Below, piece by piece: positions 1 to 5,801 of a stretch of 7,638 nt of DNA. Numbering within the stretch: the stretch's first letter is position 1; every line of letters begins with the position of its first letter. The DNA is from Nitrososphaerales archaeon TH5895. Lineage in GTDB: Archaea; Thermoproteota; Nitrososphaeria; Nitrososphaerales; Nitrososphaeraceae. A model generated the notes under the pieces. That model saw only the letters and a program-made list of their open reading frames with translations, was not told the origin of the DNA and did no database searches. The position numbers and the translations under genes are program-made. Location: NCBI GenBank assembly GCA_014523695.1, contig JAATVS010000007.1:1-7638 (forward strand), given 5' to 3'.

Positions 1-8
1 CCGGTAAA

Positions 9-365
9 ATGAGTCCATCAGCGGCTGATGAATTACTTCCCATTCAGGACCAAAAGCAGCAGAGTGCTTTAGCACACATGGTAGAAGTAAACCGTCTTTC
101 TACTAGAAGACTGCGCCTGTTGAGACGAGAGTTAGAATCGGGTCCCTCCGGACAACGAAATTTTGATATGACTCCGCTGCAACTGGGTCAAGTCGACGAT
201 ATCACGCATAAGTCAATTGCTATCATGCGAAATGCATTGCGGCAATTCGATGAGGTCATATCAGCGGCAGAAGAGAATTGGATAGTGTATGAGCTCTTGA
301 TGGAACATCGGAGAGTGCTTCACAATCAGATTGATATATTGATCAAAGAGAAGAGAAAGGTTTAG
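9..365 (+). CDS. Unrecognised helical charged protein, possibly 5'-truncated by the window edge
   Basis: From ATG 9 the frame encodes 118 residues ending at TAG 363-365. The two codons before the ATG (GGT AAA) are also open, so the true start may lie outside the window and this Met may be internal. I do not recognise the family. The product has no signal peptide or membrane segment and looks cytoplasmic. It is rich in Arg, Glu, Leu and Gln. An Arg-rich amphipathic stretch near residues 31-43 (STRRLRLLRRELE) is followed by a long predicted helical region at about 55-115 and a basic C-terminus (KEKRKV). This could form a helical hairpin or coiled coil and serve as a binding protein. It has no Cys and no nucleotide-binding motif. 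It is separated by 144 bases from the next likely start, so nothing ties it to the genes downstream. Confidence 0.6.
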   Translation: MSPSAADELLPIQDQKQQSALAHMVEVNRLSTRRLRLLRRELESGPSGQRNFDMTPLQLGQVDDITHKSIAIMRNALRQFDEVISAAEENWIVYELLMEHRRVLHNQIDILIKEKRKV

Positions 366-509
366 CTAACCTGCAAACTACCATCAATGTTTTGCGGTGC
401 CACAAAACTCGAACCCTGCAGAGATTTACACGCGCCTTTCAAAATTCAGTGTCAGTTATAGTTGCCTCTACACCAAAAGGCTTTTTATGTTCAGGGACTA
501 CTTGACTAT

Positions 510-728
510 ATGGATAAATACATCGCAACGCTAGGAATAGCCGTTTTTAGTGCACTGATGATCTGTTCGACAGTCGCGGTTAATGTGTCGGTTAATGCTC
601 AGAACACGACTTCCACGAACGAGAGCATGGATTCGAATTCAACCGGGACCTATAACCTCACCTCAACCAGTCTCGAGGAGTTGGATGATCAAGTAGGGCA
701 AATATCTGGCGGAGGCAAAAAACGGTAA
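510..728 (+). CDS. Small secreted or membrane-anchored Asn/Ser/Thr-rich peptide
   Basis: I start this gene at ATG 510, giving 72 residues, rather than at the in-frame TTG 462. From ATG 510 the N-terminus reads as a normal signal peptide: MDKY, then a hydrophobic stretch at residues 5-24, then a possible cleavage site after VNAQ near residue 31. The mature part would be only about 40 residues. It carries the sequons NTT, NES, NST and NLT, a short acidic segment (LEELDDQ), and a Gly/Lys/Arg end (GGGKKR). It may be exported and glycosylated, or kept in the membrane by an uncleaved signal. A TATA-like TTTTTATG at 482-489 lies about 25 bases before ATG 510, which fits a leaderless transcript, but the match is weak. 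I do not recognise the family. The short T-run just after the stop (730-735) may end transcription. Confidence 0.5.
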   Translation: MDKYIATLGIAVFSALMICSTVAVNVSVNAQNTTSTNESMDSNSTGTYNLTSTSLEELDDQVGQISGGGKKR

Positions 729-777
729 CTTTTTTGAAATAAAAGTACAATCTAATCATCGAGTTGGTGTAAGGTAA

Positions 778-2112
778 ATTACTCATTTCCTGAGTAGGTC
801 TGCCTTTCCAGTTATTCTTGCCATTGCCTTTGTTATCTTTGCTGTTGACGCCTCTCTCAGTCAAGTAGCAGATTTTCTGATAGAACAAGCCACATCATTT
901 GCAGGGATCACCATATTCTCTTGCTTTTTCGGAGTGCTCTTTGTTACTTCGTTTGTGCTCCTCAGAACAGTCAAGAAAACAACTTCTGAGATCAGATCGA
1001 GATCCAGAGAACTCCAGGTCATATACCTTATTGCCCTGGGTACGCAGATAGCTTTGATAGGAATATTTGGCGCAGTTCTTACTCAGATTCTTCTGCTATC
1101 CGAATATCATACGCTCTTGCTAGAATTAGCAACTGTGATAAATTATGTTTCGGCCTCCACAGTGATGTTTATTTCATCACTGACCATGTTTGCTTGGTTC
1201 AGAGTCAATAGAAATTCATATGTCGTGATAATTTTCGGGGTTGCTTTTGCAGTCAACGTTTACGTATATGTTTACTTAGGGATCTATGAAACATACAATC
1301 TCACAGATAAGGGCCAAATTATTACACCAGAATCTGATGTAATATATGCCAGCGACACTTTCGAGCCAGGAAGTATTGAGGATAATCTTAGAGACGTGTA
1401 TGACTATGCTGTGACGGGAATATTTCTAATGCTTGTTGCCGGTTCAGCGACCCTGCTTCACCATTATGCCGCCAAGATAGGCCGTGTCAAGTTTTGGTTA
1501 TTTTTGCTTCTTCCATTGGTATACTATCTAAGCACTTTAGTGGAAGCCTTAGGAATCTATAACCCAGTATCAGACGCCGAACTTTTCAATTATTATATCT
1601 ATCTTTCACTCACCGGCGTTGTTGCAGGAGCAGTCCTTGGCTTCGCGTTTTGGCTAGTTTCAAAAAGTCTGAGTCCAAACAAGTCGGCTGCAAACTATTT
1701 GAAACTCTGCGCATTTGGTTTGGCTTTGCAAAGCGTTGCAGAGGCTGGAGGAGTGGCTGCTGCATCATATCCTCCTTTTGGCTTTGCTAGTTTTTCGATG
1801 TTGACGCTTTCCTCGGCAATGATTATTATGGGACTTTACTCTACAGCAATATCCATCTCGCAAGATATAAGACTTCGACAGTATATCAAAAACCTAACGA
1901 GAAAAGATTCGGGTTTTCTTGATACTATTGGTACCGCGCAAATGGAAAGACAAATACAATCTAAAGCTTCAGATCTGGAAAATGTGGTAAAAGTGCAAAG
2001 AATGGAACTGGAAAAGAAATCAGGAATTCAGTCCTCGTTTGGGGAGCAGGACATCAAGCAGTATCTCTTGGAAGCACTGCAAGAGGTAGACAAGCACAAA
2101 TCACCTAAGTAG
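778..2112 (+). CDS. Ten-helix integral membrane protein with cytoplasmic coiled-coil tail (uncharacterised archaeal family)
   Basis: The first canonical start is GTG 934 (392 residues), but the frame stays open back to TAA 775-777. The extra 52 codons read as genuine membrane protein, including SRSAFPVILAIAFVIFAVD. I therefore place the start near ATT 778 (444 residues); CTG 790 is the alternative. In the long numbering, hydrophobic helices fall at about 9-27, 43-62, 81-107, 116-141, 147-170, 207-230, 238-258, 274-295, 307-329 and 336-360. The loop between helices 5 and 6 is polar and acidic. The last 84 residues are hydrophilic and heptad-like, with GTAQMERQI and a final QYLLEALQEV helix, and probably lie in the cytoplasm. 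From memory this matches an uncharacterised family with several copies per Nitrososphaerales genome, which also starts with this kind of helix and has YPPFG before the last helix. No enzymatic motif is visible. A sensor or scaffold role is inferred from the tail and from the neighbouring ATPase and cyclase-like genes. Confidence 0.8.
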   Translation: MTHFLSRSAFPVILAIAFVIFAVDASLSQVADFLIEQATSFAGITIFSCFFGVLFVTSFVLLRTVKKTTSEIRSRSRELQVIYLIALGTQIALIGIFGAVLTQILLLSEYHTLLLELATVINYVSASTVMFISSLTMFAWFRVNRNSYVVIIFGVAFAVNVYVYVYLGIYETYNLTDKGQIITPESDVIYASDTFEPGSIEDNLRDVYDYAVTGIFLMLVAGSATLLHHYAAKIGRVKFWLFLLLPLVYYLSTLVEALGIYNPVSDAELFNYYIYLSLTGVVAGAVLGFAFWLVSKSLSPNKSAANYLKLCAFGLALQSVAEAGGVAAASYPPFGFASFSMLTLSSAMIIMGLYSTAISISQDIRLRQYIKNLTRKDSGFLDTIGTAQMERQIQSKASDLENVVKVQRMELEKKSGIQSSFGEQDIKQYLLEALQEVDKHKSPK

Positions 2113-2206
2113 TCGCGCCTTGTACACGTAGCAAGGTAGCAAATCGAATGCAATAGCTCCCAAAACTTTAATTTCGTATTCATTCTTACCACACATTAAG
2201 ATCCCT

Positions 2207-3103
2207 TTGAACCCCCTCTGCATAGCTTTTCATTCTTACAAGGGAGGCACCGGCAAGACCACAATCGCATGTAATTTTGCTGCATTATTGGCACAGAAAG
2301 GTAATAGAGTAGGATTGGTTGATCTAGATATTTATGCACCTAGTATCCAGACATATTTCGAAATAGAGCCGAAAAAGTGGCTTAACAATTACCTAAATTC
2401 TTCTGCAGATTTGAACGATGTAATGATAGATGGAAACCAGTTTGTCCATGAAGATAAATTAAATCCAAACTTAACGAATAATGGTGGTGGAAAACTATGG
2501 CTGGGGTTCAGCAACCCACGTAGTGAAGAGATTCTCCAGCTTGAGACTACCGGAACTAGTACGGCTAGAGAAGTATTGAAGAAGCTAATCTTACTGAAAG
2601 AAAGGTTACTAACAGAGCTTAGGTTAGACTACCTTATTATAGATACTAGTCCAGGCATACGCACATGGTCTATAAACGCCTTAGCAATCTCGGACGTTCT
2701 TCTTCTTACTCTGAAATCAGGTGATATAGATAGCAAAGGAACTAAAAGACTAGTAGATGACATTTACTCTACGTTTGCAAAACATGGGAGCAGGACATTT
2801 CTCCTTTACAACAGAGTAGCTGGATTTTGCAAGCCCCCGAAGGATTTTCTTAAAGGTGACAGCTCACCCCAGACTTTAGTTGGCACCTCATCTGCGCTAG
2901 GAGGAGGGGATTTAGTGCAACACAAGTTCAACATGGCTCAGCCAAAGTTATCAGTTGAGTTGGGTATCAAAGCAATTAGCTCTATCCCTTGTTTTTGCGA
3001 CATCCAGTTTTCGGAGAGAGAATTTCTTACCGTTTTGAATTACCCTGACCATCCATTTGCTTATTATGTGAATGAGCTTATTGATGGAGTTCAGACTGCC
3101 TAA
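2207..3103 (+). CDS. MinD/ParA/Mrp-superfamily ATPase
   Basis: This 298-residue protein is a deviant-Walker P-loop ATPase of the MinD/ParA/Mrp class. It has the Walker A motif KGGTGKTT at residues 12-19 with the signature Lys at position 12, a Walker A' VDLDIYAPS at 38-46 that resembles Mrp/Nbp35 proteins, and a Walker B YLIIDTSPG at 142-150. The motifs needed for ATP-dependent dimerisation are intact. The paired CxxC of true Mrp iron-sulfur carriers is absent; instead there is a CFC motif (262-264) in SSIPCFCDIQF. No amphipathic membrane-targeting helix is obvious at the C-terminus. The start is TTG 2207, three codons before the first beta strand. The frame is open back to 2132 but offers no ATG or GTG, so the start is uncertain by a few codons. 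A TATA-like TTTAATTT lies at 2167-2174. The gene lies 94 bases after the membrane protein and 77 bases before the cyclase-like gene, which suggests a role as their switch or positioning factor. Confidence 0.88.
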   Translation: MNPLCIAFHSYKGGTGKTTIACNFAALLAQKGNRVGLVDLDIYAPSIQTYFEIEPKKWLNNYLNSSADLNDVMIDGNQFVHEDKLNPNLTNNGGGKLWLGFSNPRSEEILQLETTGTSTAREVLKKLILLKERLLTELRLDYLIIDTSPGIRTWSINALAISDVLLLTLKSGDIDSKGTKRLVDDIYSTFAKHGSRTFLLYNRVAGFCKPPKDFLKGDSSPQTLVGTSSALGGGDLVQHKFNMAQPKLSVELGIKAISSIPCFCDIQFSEREFLTVLNYPDHPFAYYVNELIDGVQTA

Positions 3104-3180
3104 CTTATCTTTGGAAGACGGGAAAAGTTTCAAATACACCGACATAGCTCAGTTATCTATCGTTCATTTGGTAAAGTGAT

Positions 3181-4635
3181 ATGCATATTCCTGCTCTTAT
3201 TGAACTCACTGAAAGAGAAGAGATTCCAAGATCACTAATCTTATTAACAGGCAATACAAATGTCGGAAAAAGTCTATACTGTAGGCAGTTTTTGGTAGAT
3301 AGATTAAACGATGGTTCAGAGTGTGTCTATATTAACTGTACCTCGACGGAGGAACAGCTCCTGGAATGGCTTGATGGCATAGGTGTTGCTCGAACCCCCG
3401 GGTTGCATTTTATTAACCCATATCTGCGAAAACAGAGTGGTCGTGGAGATAGCTCGGCGGAGCTGTCAAATGTCTTGACAGAAATAAAGCACGCCATGTC
3501 AAAACCGCTGCAGTCAGCACTTGGGGACGAGGGACCACGGCGGAAGAGTGGGGACGGTCATGGTCTGCAAGACACAGAGAAGAAAGGTTTGACTCTGATA
3601 GTTGATTCATTGAATCATTTGATCGCCTTATTTGGAAAGGCAGCAGTTGAGGCATTCATCACCGATATCTATTTCACTTCGAAGATGCAACAGCTATCAG
3701 GAATCTGCGCACTCACGACACCATCACTAAGTAAGGATGAACTTGAACGACTCAACCAGTCCATTGATGCCCTATTAGAAATGGCATTTAAGGATGACAT
3801 GGACTTACGATTACGATATATGAAGATGGTAATGATAAGGGGAATGACGCTAACTCCTAAATGGGTAGATTTTGAACTTGAGGAACATGGAACTATAAAG
3901 TTCCTTAAAAAGGAATCAGAGTTTACTTGCTATGTGTGCAAGTCAGTAATTCATGAAAACCCTATTTCCTATTCAGGTTTGTATTTTCACGTCAATCATT
4001 TGGAGGTCTACAAAAGACTTGTTGGCATTTATGGGCTCAATCTGTCAGAATTGGGATTCTCTTCCGAGGTAATGGATGCTAACTTTTTCTTTATCGATAT
4101 CGTTGGACTATCGGATCCTTCTTTCTCTGTTAGTAGCCAGAGACAAAAAATCGAAGTTCTCAACAATTTGATAATGTCATGCAATGCTTACAATGGGGAA
4201 GAAAAGAAAATCATTCTTCCTACTGGTGACGGAATGGTCATAGGTTTTGTATTAAACCCCGAAAACCCTCTTAAACTTGGCATCCAGCTTCACCAGAAAT
4301 TGAGATCATACAATAGAGGAAAAGGTGACCGGGACAAACTCAAGGTAAGGATAGGGCTCAGCGCTGGACCAGTCTTTTCAGTAAATGATATACAGAATAA
4401 TCAGAATTTTTGGGGCCCGGGTATAATAATGGCCAGAAGAATAATGGACATCGGGGGCGAGGGACACATATTGTTGTCGGAACCTTTGGCAAAGGCGCTC
4501 TTGAGTTTGAAGGATGAATATAGCCCTATAATTAACCCGATCGGGGAGTATTCCATAAAGCACGGACAGACCTTGACTCTCTATTCGGCCTATTCGAACG
4601 ATTTTGGTAATCCAAAATCTCCTGAAAGAAGATGA
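3181..4635 (+). CDS. RAD55/KaiC-like ATPase fused to a class III adenylate/guanylate cyclase-like domain
   Basis: The protein has 484 residues. Residues 1-240 form a RecA-fold ATPase: Walker A GNTNVGKS at 24-31 and Walker B LTLIVDS at 137-143. A hydrophilic insert sits between them at about 105-135. Residues 250-273 hold C250-x2-C253, H258, H270 and H273, a likely zinc knuckle. Residues 300-470 are a class III cyclase homology domain: FIDIVGLS with metal Asp 306, TGDG with metal Asp 350, VRIGLSAGPV, and WGPGIIMARR. Compared with canonical cyclases, the substrate-specifying Lys and Asp are Leu 346 and Asn 409. The transition-state Asn is Ile 416, while Arg 420 is kept. It may therefore use another substrate, work as a heterodimer, or be a nucleotide sensor. 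From memory the fusion occurs as a family in Nitrososphaerales, ending in FGNPKSP as here. There is no membrane segment, so it is cytoplasmic. ATG 3181 is preceded by an in-frame stop at 3172, and a weak TATA-like TTATCTAT (3153-3160) could give a leaderless mRNA. Confidence 0.85.
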   Translation: MHIPALIELTEREEIPRSLILLTGNTNVGKSLYCRQFLVDRLNDGSECVYINCTSTEEQLLEWLDGIGVARTPGLHFINPYLRKQSGRGDSSAELSNVLTEIKHAMSKPLQSALGDEGPRRKSGDGHGLQDTEKKGLTLIVDSLNHLIALFGKAAVEAFITDIYFTSKMQQLSGICALTTPSLSKDELERLNQSIDALLEMAFKDDMDLRLRYMKMVMIRGMTLTPKWVDFELEEHGTIKFLKKESEFTCYVCKSVIHENPISYSGLYFHVNHLEVYKRLVGIYGLNLSELGFSSEVMDANFFFIDIVGLSDPSFSVSSQRQKIEVLNNLIMSCNAYNGEEKKIILPTGDGMVIGFVLNPENPLKLGIQLHQKLRSYNRGKGDRDKLKVRIGLSAGPVFSVNDIQNNQNFWGPGIIMARRIMDIGGEGHILLSEPLAKALLSLKDEYSPIINPIGEYSIKHGQTLTLYSAYSNDFGNPKSPERR

Positions 4636-4782
4636 TATTCGCCGGTGGTGGATTAGGCCATATTTAAGTTTGCCTGCTACCATAAAATTCTCCCTAAACT
4701 ACGGCTAGGCTATTGTTATCAAAAAGATCAATACTTTCTACTTTTAGTGTTAACTTCTAATCCCTTCAAAATGTAAGTTTTA

Positions 4783-4827
4783 GGCCCGGCCGCCGACGAA
4801 GGGGGCTCGTTAAAATCTTTTAATGAG
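4783..4827. other. GC-rich patch plus near-perfect hairpin
   Basis: Bases 4783-4810 are strikingly G/C-rich within an A/T-rich spacer and include CGGCCG. They run directly into CTCGTTAAAA, a two-base gap, and TTTTAATGAG (4806-4827), an inverted repeat of 10 base pairs with one mismatch in the DNA, which becomes a G-U pair in RNA. The right arm contains the ATG of the small ORF at 4823, so the structure could control its translation or bind a dimeric regulator. Function is unknown; only the symmetry is directly visible. Confidence 0.4.
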
Positions 4828-4966
4828 TTCGTATAAAGCTCTAAAAATCACATCGCAAATTAGCGGATTTGTAATCTCTGCTTCTCTTCTGCTCTTGACT
4901 AGTTTAGCAATTCGGACCAGCTTCATCTACTATGGGATGTGGACATCTTATTTACAACTTGAGTAG
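4823..4966 (+). CDS. Doubtful 47-residue single-helix membrane ORF
   Basis: ATG 4823 opens 47 codons ending at TAG 4964-4966. The product starts with a basic segment (MSSYKALK), followed by a hydrophobic helix at about residues 13-31 (GFVISASLLLLTSLAI) and an aromatic tail (FIYYGMWTSYLQLE). This resembles a small membrane protein or a signal peptide cut short. No Shine-Dalgarno sequence precedes it, and the start codon is inside an inverted repeat. An overlapping frame from ATG 4932 runs 57 codons to TAG 5103-5105, so a frameshifted longer gene is conceivable, but the joined product resembles nothing I know. It may equally be chance. Confidence 0.25.
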   Translation: MSSYKALKITSQISGFVISASLLLLTSLAIRTSFIYYGMWTSYLQLE

Positions 4967-5183
4967 CTTCGGCTCTTTCTCCCCTAGATTCAGACAACGA
5001 ATGCAAGCCAAAGGAAATAGTATTTTCATTCTCAGGTGGAGTAATCCACACATCACTCCTGAAGATCATAATCGTTATGGAAAAACCTGTAAGCTGGTCT
5101 TATAGAAATATTCCTGCAGTTAGTCGAAATTAAATTGCAGAACATTTGTTATATTTAAGTGCTCGTTAGAAGATTCCTAATTC

Positions 5184-5191
5184 AAATATAT
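5184..5191 (+). promoter_or_regulatory. TATA box for a leaderless transcript
   Basis: AAATATAT is centred about 27 bases before ATG 5215. In archaea transcription starts roughly 25 bases after the box, so the mRNA would begin at or next to the start codon. There is no Shine-Dalgarno sequence before ATG 5215, as expected for a leaderless message. The box at 5149-5159 is a possible second promoter giving a leader of about 35 bases. Confidence 0.5.
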
Positions 5192-5214
5192 CAAGTACAA
5201 GCTTTTTCTTTGAA

Positions 5215-5457
5215 ATGAAAAGCTCCAAAAGTTTTGGAATTATAGCCATAGCAGCGGTGGCAGTAATGCTTATCGCCTCAGCAGCAGCAGTTCAAGAAGA
5301 CGCATATGCAGGAAAAAAGAAAAAGTACGTGCAATCACTATCTCAAGCAAATGATTGTGGGAATGGATTACTTCCATTAAACGTCTATTGCCAGAATTTG
5401 GCAGCCCAAATTCAAGGTGATGGAAACGCAATGAACATCATAGGTGTACAAGGTTAA
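5215..5457 (+). CDS. Small secreted two-cysteine protein of a Nitrososphaerales multicopy family
   Basis: The product has 80 residues. The N-terminus is a clear signal peptide: MKSSK, a hydrophobic core at residues 7-26, and a likely cleavage after DAYA (32) just before GKKKK. The mature domain of about 48 residues is basic at its start and carries two cysteines, C48 and C59, in CGNGLLPLNVYCQN. They could form one disulfide outside the cell. It continues with QIQGDGNAMNI. From memory, small proteins with the pattern CGNG-x2-P-x-N-x2-CQN followed by QIQGD are numerous in Nitrososphaera and Nitrosocosmicus genomes. Their function is unknown, and an extracellular or cell-surface role is inferred. 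ATG 5215 is well placed against the TATA box at 5184-5191. The gene stands alone, 579 bases after its upstream neighbour, and is followed by T-tracts. Confidence 0.85.
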   Translation: MKSSKSFGIIAIAAVAVMLIASAAAVQEDAYAGKKKKYVQSLSQANDCGNGLLPLNVYCQNLAAQIQGDGNAMNIIGVQG

Positions 5458-5479
5458 ACTCCATAGATCTCAATCCGCC

Positions 5480-5507
5480 TTTTTATGGCTGCGATCTTTT
5501 CTTTTTT
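5480..5507 (+). terminator. Oligo-T transcription terminator
   Basis: A run of five T (5480-5484) and then four and six T split by one C (5497-5507) begin about 22 bases after the stop of the small secreted protein gene. Archaeal RNA polymerase commonly stops at T-tracts in the non-template strand without a hairpin. The placement fits termination of this single-gene transcript. Confidence 0.5.
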
Positions 5508-5607
5508 AATTCACCTTCCGTAGTTACATTGTCATTTGAAGGGCATTTTTCAGATTTGATGACTTATAGGTAAGAGTGGAGTATCATCCCTTAATACAAA
5601 TAGAAGC

Positions 5608-5630
5608 TCCTTTTTTTATCCTTGAAAGGA
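5608..5630. other. Inverted repeat with T7 tract
   Basis: TCCTTT and AAAGGA form a perfect 6-bp inverted repeat with an 11-base loop, and the left arm runs into seven T residues (5611-5617). It may be a backup terminator for the gene upstream. A regulatory role for the gene downstream is less likely because it lies before the candidate promoters. Confidence 0.3.
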
Positions 5631-5664
5631 AACGTTGAACGGTGAGTCTGTGATATTATGCTGG

Positions 5665-5677
5665 TTAAATTATATAG
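5665..5677 (+). promoter_or_regulatory. Distal TATA-like box
   Basis: TTAAATTATATAG is the best archaeal TATA-like match between 5458 and 5801. It predicts transcription from about 5698-5702, giving the Ig-domain gene a leader of roughly 100 bases that would contain both palindromes. A weaker proximal box, TTTAATAG, lies at 5746-5753 and would start transcription near 5775, just before the Shine-Dalgarno sequence. The sequence alone does not decide between them. Confidence 0.4.
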
Positions 5678-5720
5678 TAGACATGTACGATAGTTTTAAG
5701 TGACATAATGTGTATATCGA

Positions 5721-5739
5721 GAGTACGTACTCATGCATG
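5721..5739. promoter_or_regulatory. Two adjacent perfect palindromes, candidate operator
   Basis: GAGTACGTACTC (5721-5732) is a perfect 12-bp palindrome. It shares its last C with CATGCATG (5732-5739), another perfect palindrome. The pair ends seven bases before the proximal TATA-like box at 5746-5753, a usual place for a dimeric regulator to bind in archaeal promoters. If the distal promoter is used, the pair lies in the transcribed leader instead. Confidence 0.4.
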
Positions 5740-5787
5740 TTTACGTTTAATAGTATTGCTGTAGGTGAGATCTTACATGTGGTAAAT

Positions 5788-5793
5788 GGAGGA
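5788..5793 (+). promoter_or_regulatory. Strong Shine-Dalgarno sequence
   Basis: GGAGGA lies eight bases before ATG 5802 and pairs well with the 3' end of archaeal 16S rRNA. It fixes the start of the Ig-domain gene and shows that this message has a leader, unlike the probably leaderless gene at 5215. Confidence 0.75.
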
Positions 5794-5801
5794 TTACAAA
5801 A

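Larger units (their letters stand above)
4636..5214. other. Intergenic region, mostly non-coding
   Basis: This 579-base gap contains no convincing long gene. Pyrimidine-rich tracts near 4733-4746 may end transcription of the cyclase-like gene. A TATA-like CATATTTAAG (4652-4661) leads to no visible gene. The middle holds a GC-rich patch with an adjacent hairpin and a short membrane-type ORF, listed separately. A second TATA-like TTATATTTAAG (5149-5159) lies about 60 bases before the small secreted protein gene. I see no tRNA, CRISPR repeat or transposon end on either strand. Confidence 0.5.

Noticed and set aside
462..509. TTG 462 as the start of the small secreted peptide
   Set aside because: It would put 16 polar residues before the signal peptide; ATG 510 gives a standard signal sequence.
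658..888. 76-codon open frame on the minus strand
   Set aside because: It overlaps two + strand genes, including the well-supported N-terminal helix of the membrane protein, and its product resembles no known protein.
2951..3145. 64-codon minus-strand frame
   Set aside because: It is antisense to the conserved C-terminus of the MinD-like ATPase and has no plausible protein features.
3413..3655. 80-codon minus-strand frame
   Set aside because: It is a by-product of the GC-rich insert in the ATPase-cyclase gene and is antisense to its Walker B region.
4378..4683. 101-codon minus-strand frame
   Set aside because: It is antisense to the conserved C-terminal cyclase motifs, and its Arg/Ile-rich product looks like a translated shadow.
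4932..5105. 57-codon + strand frame from ATG 4932
   Set aside because: No Shine-Dalgarno or well-placed TATA box, no recognisable motif, and it overlaps another doubtful ORF. It probably occurs by chance.
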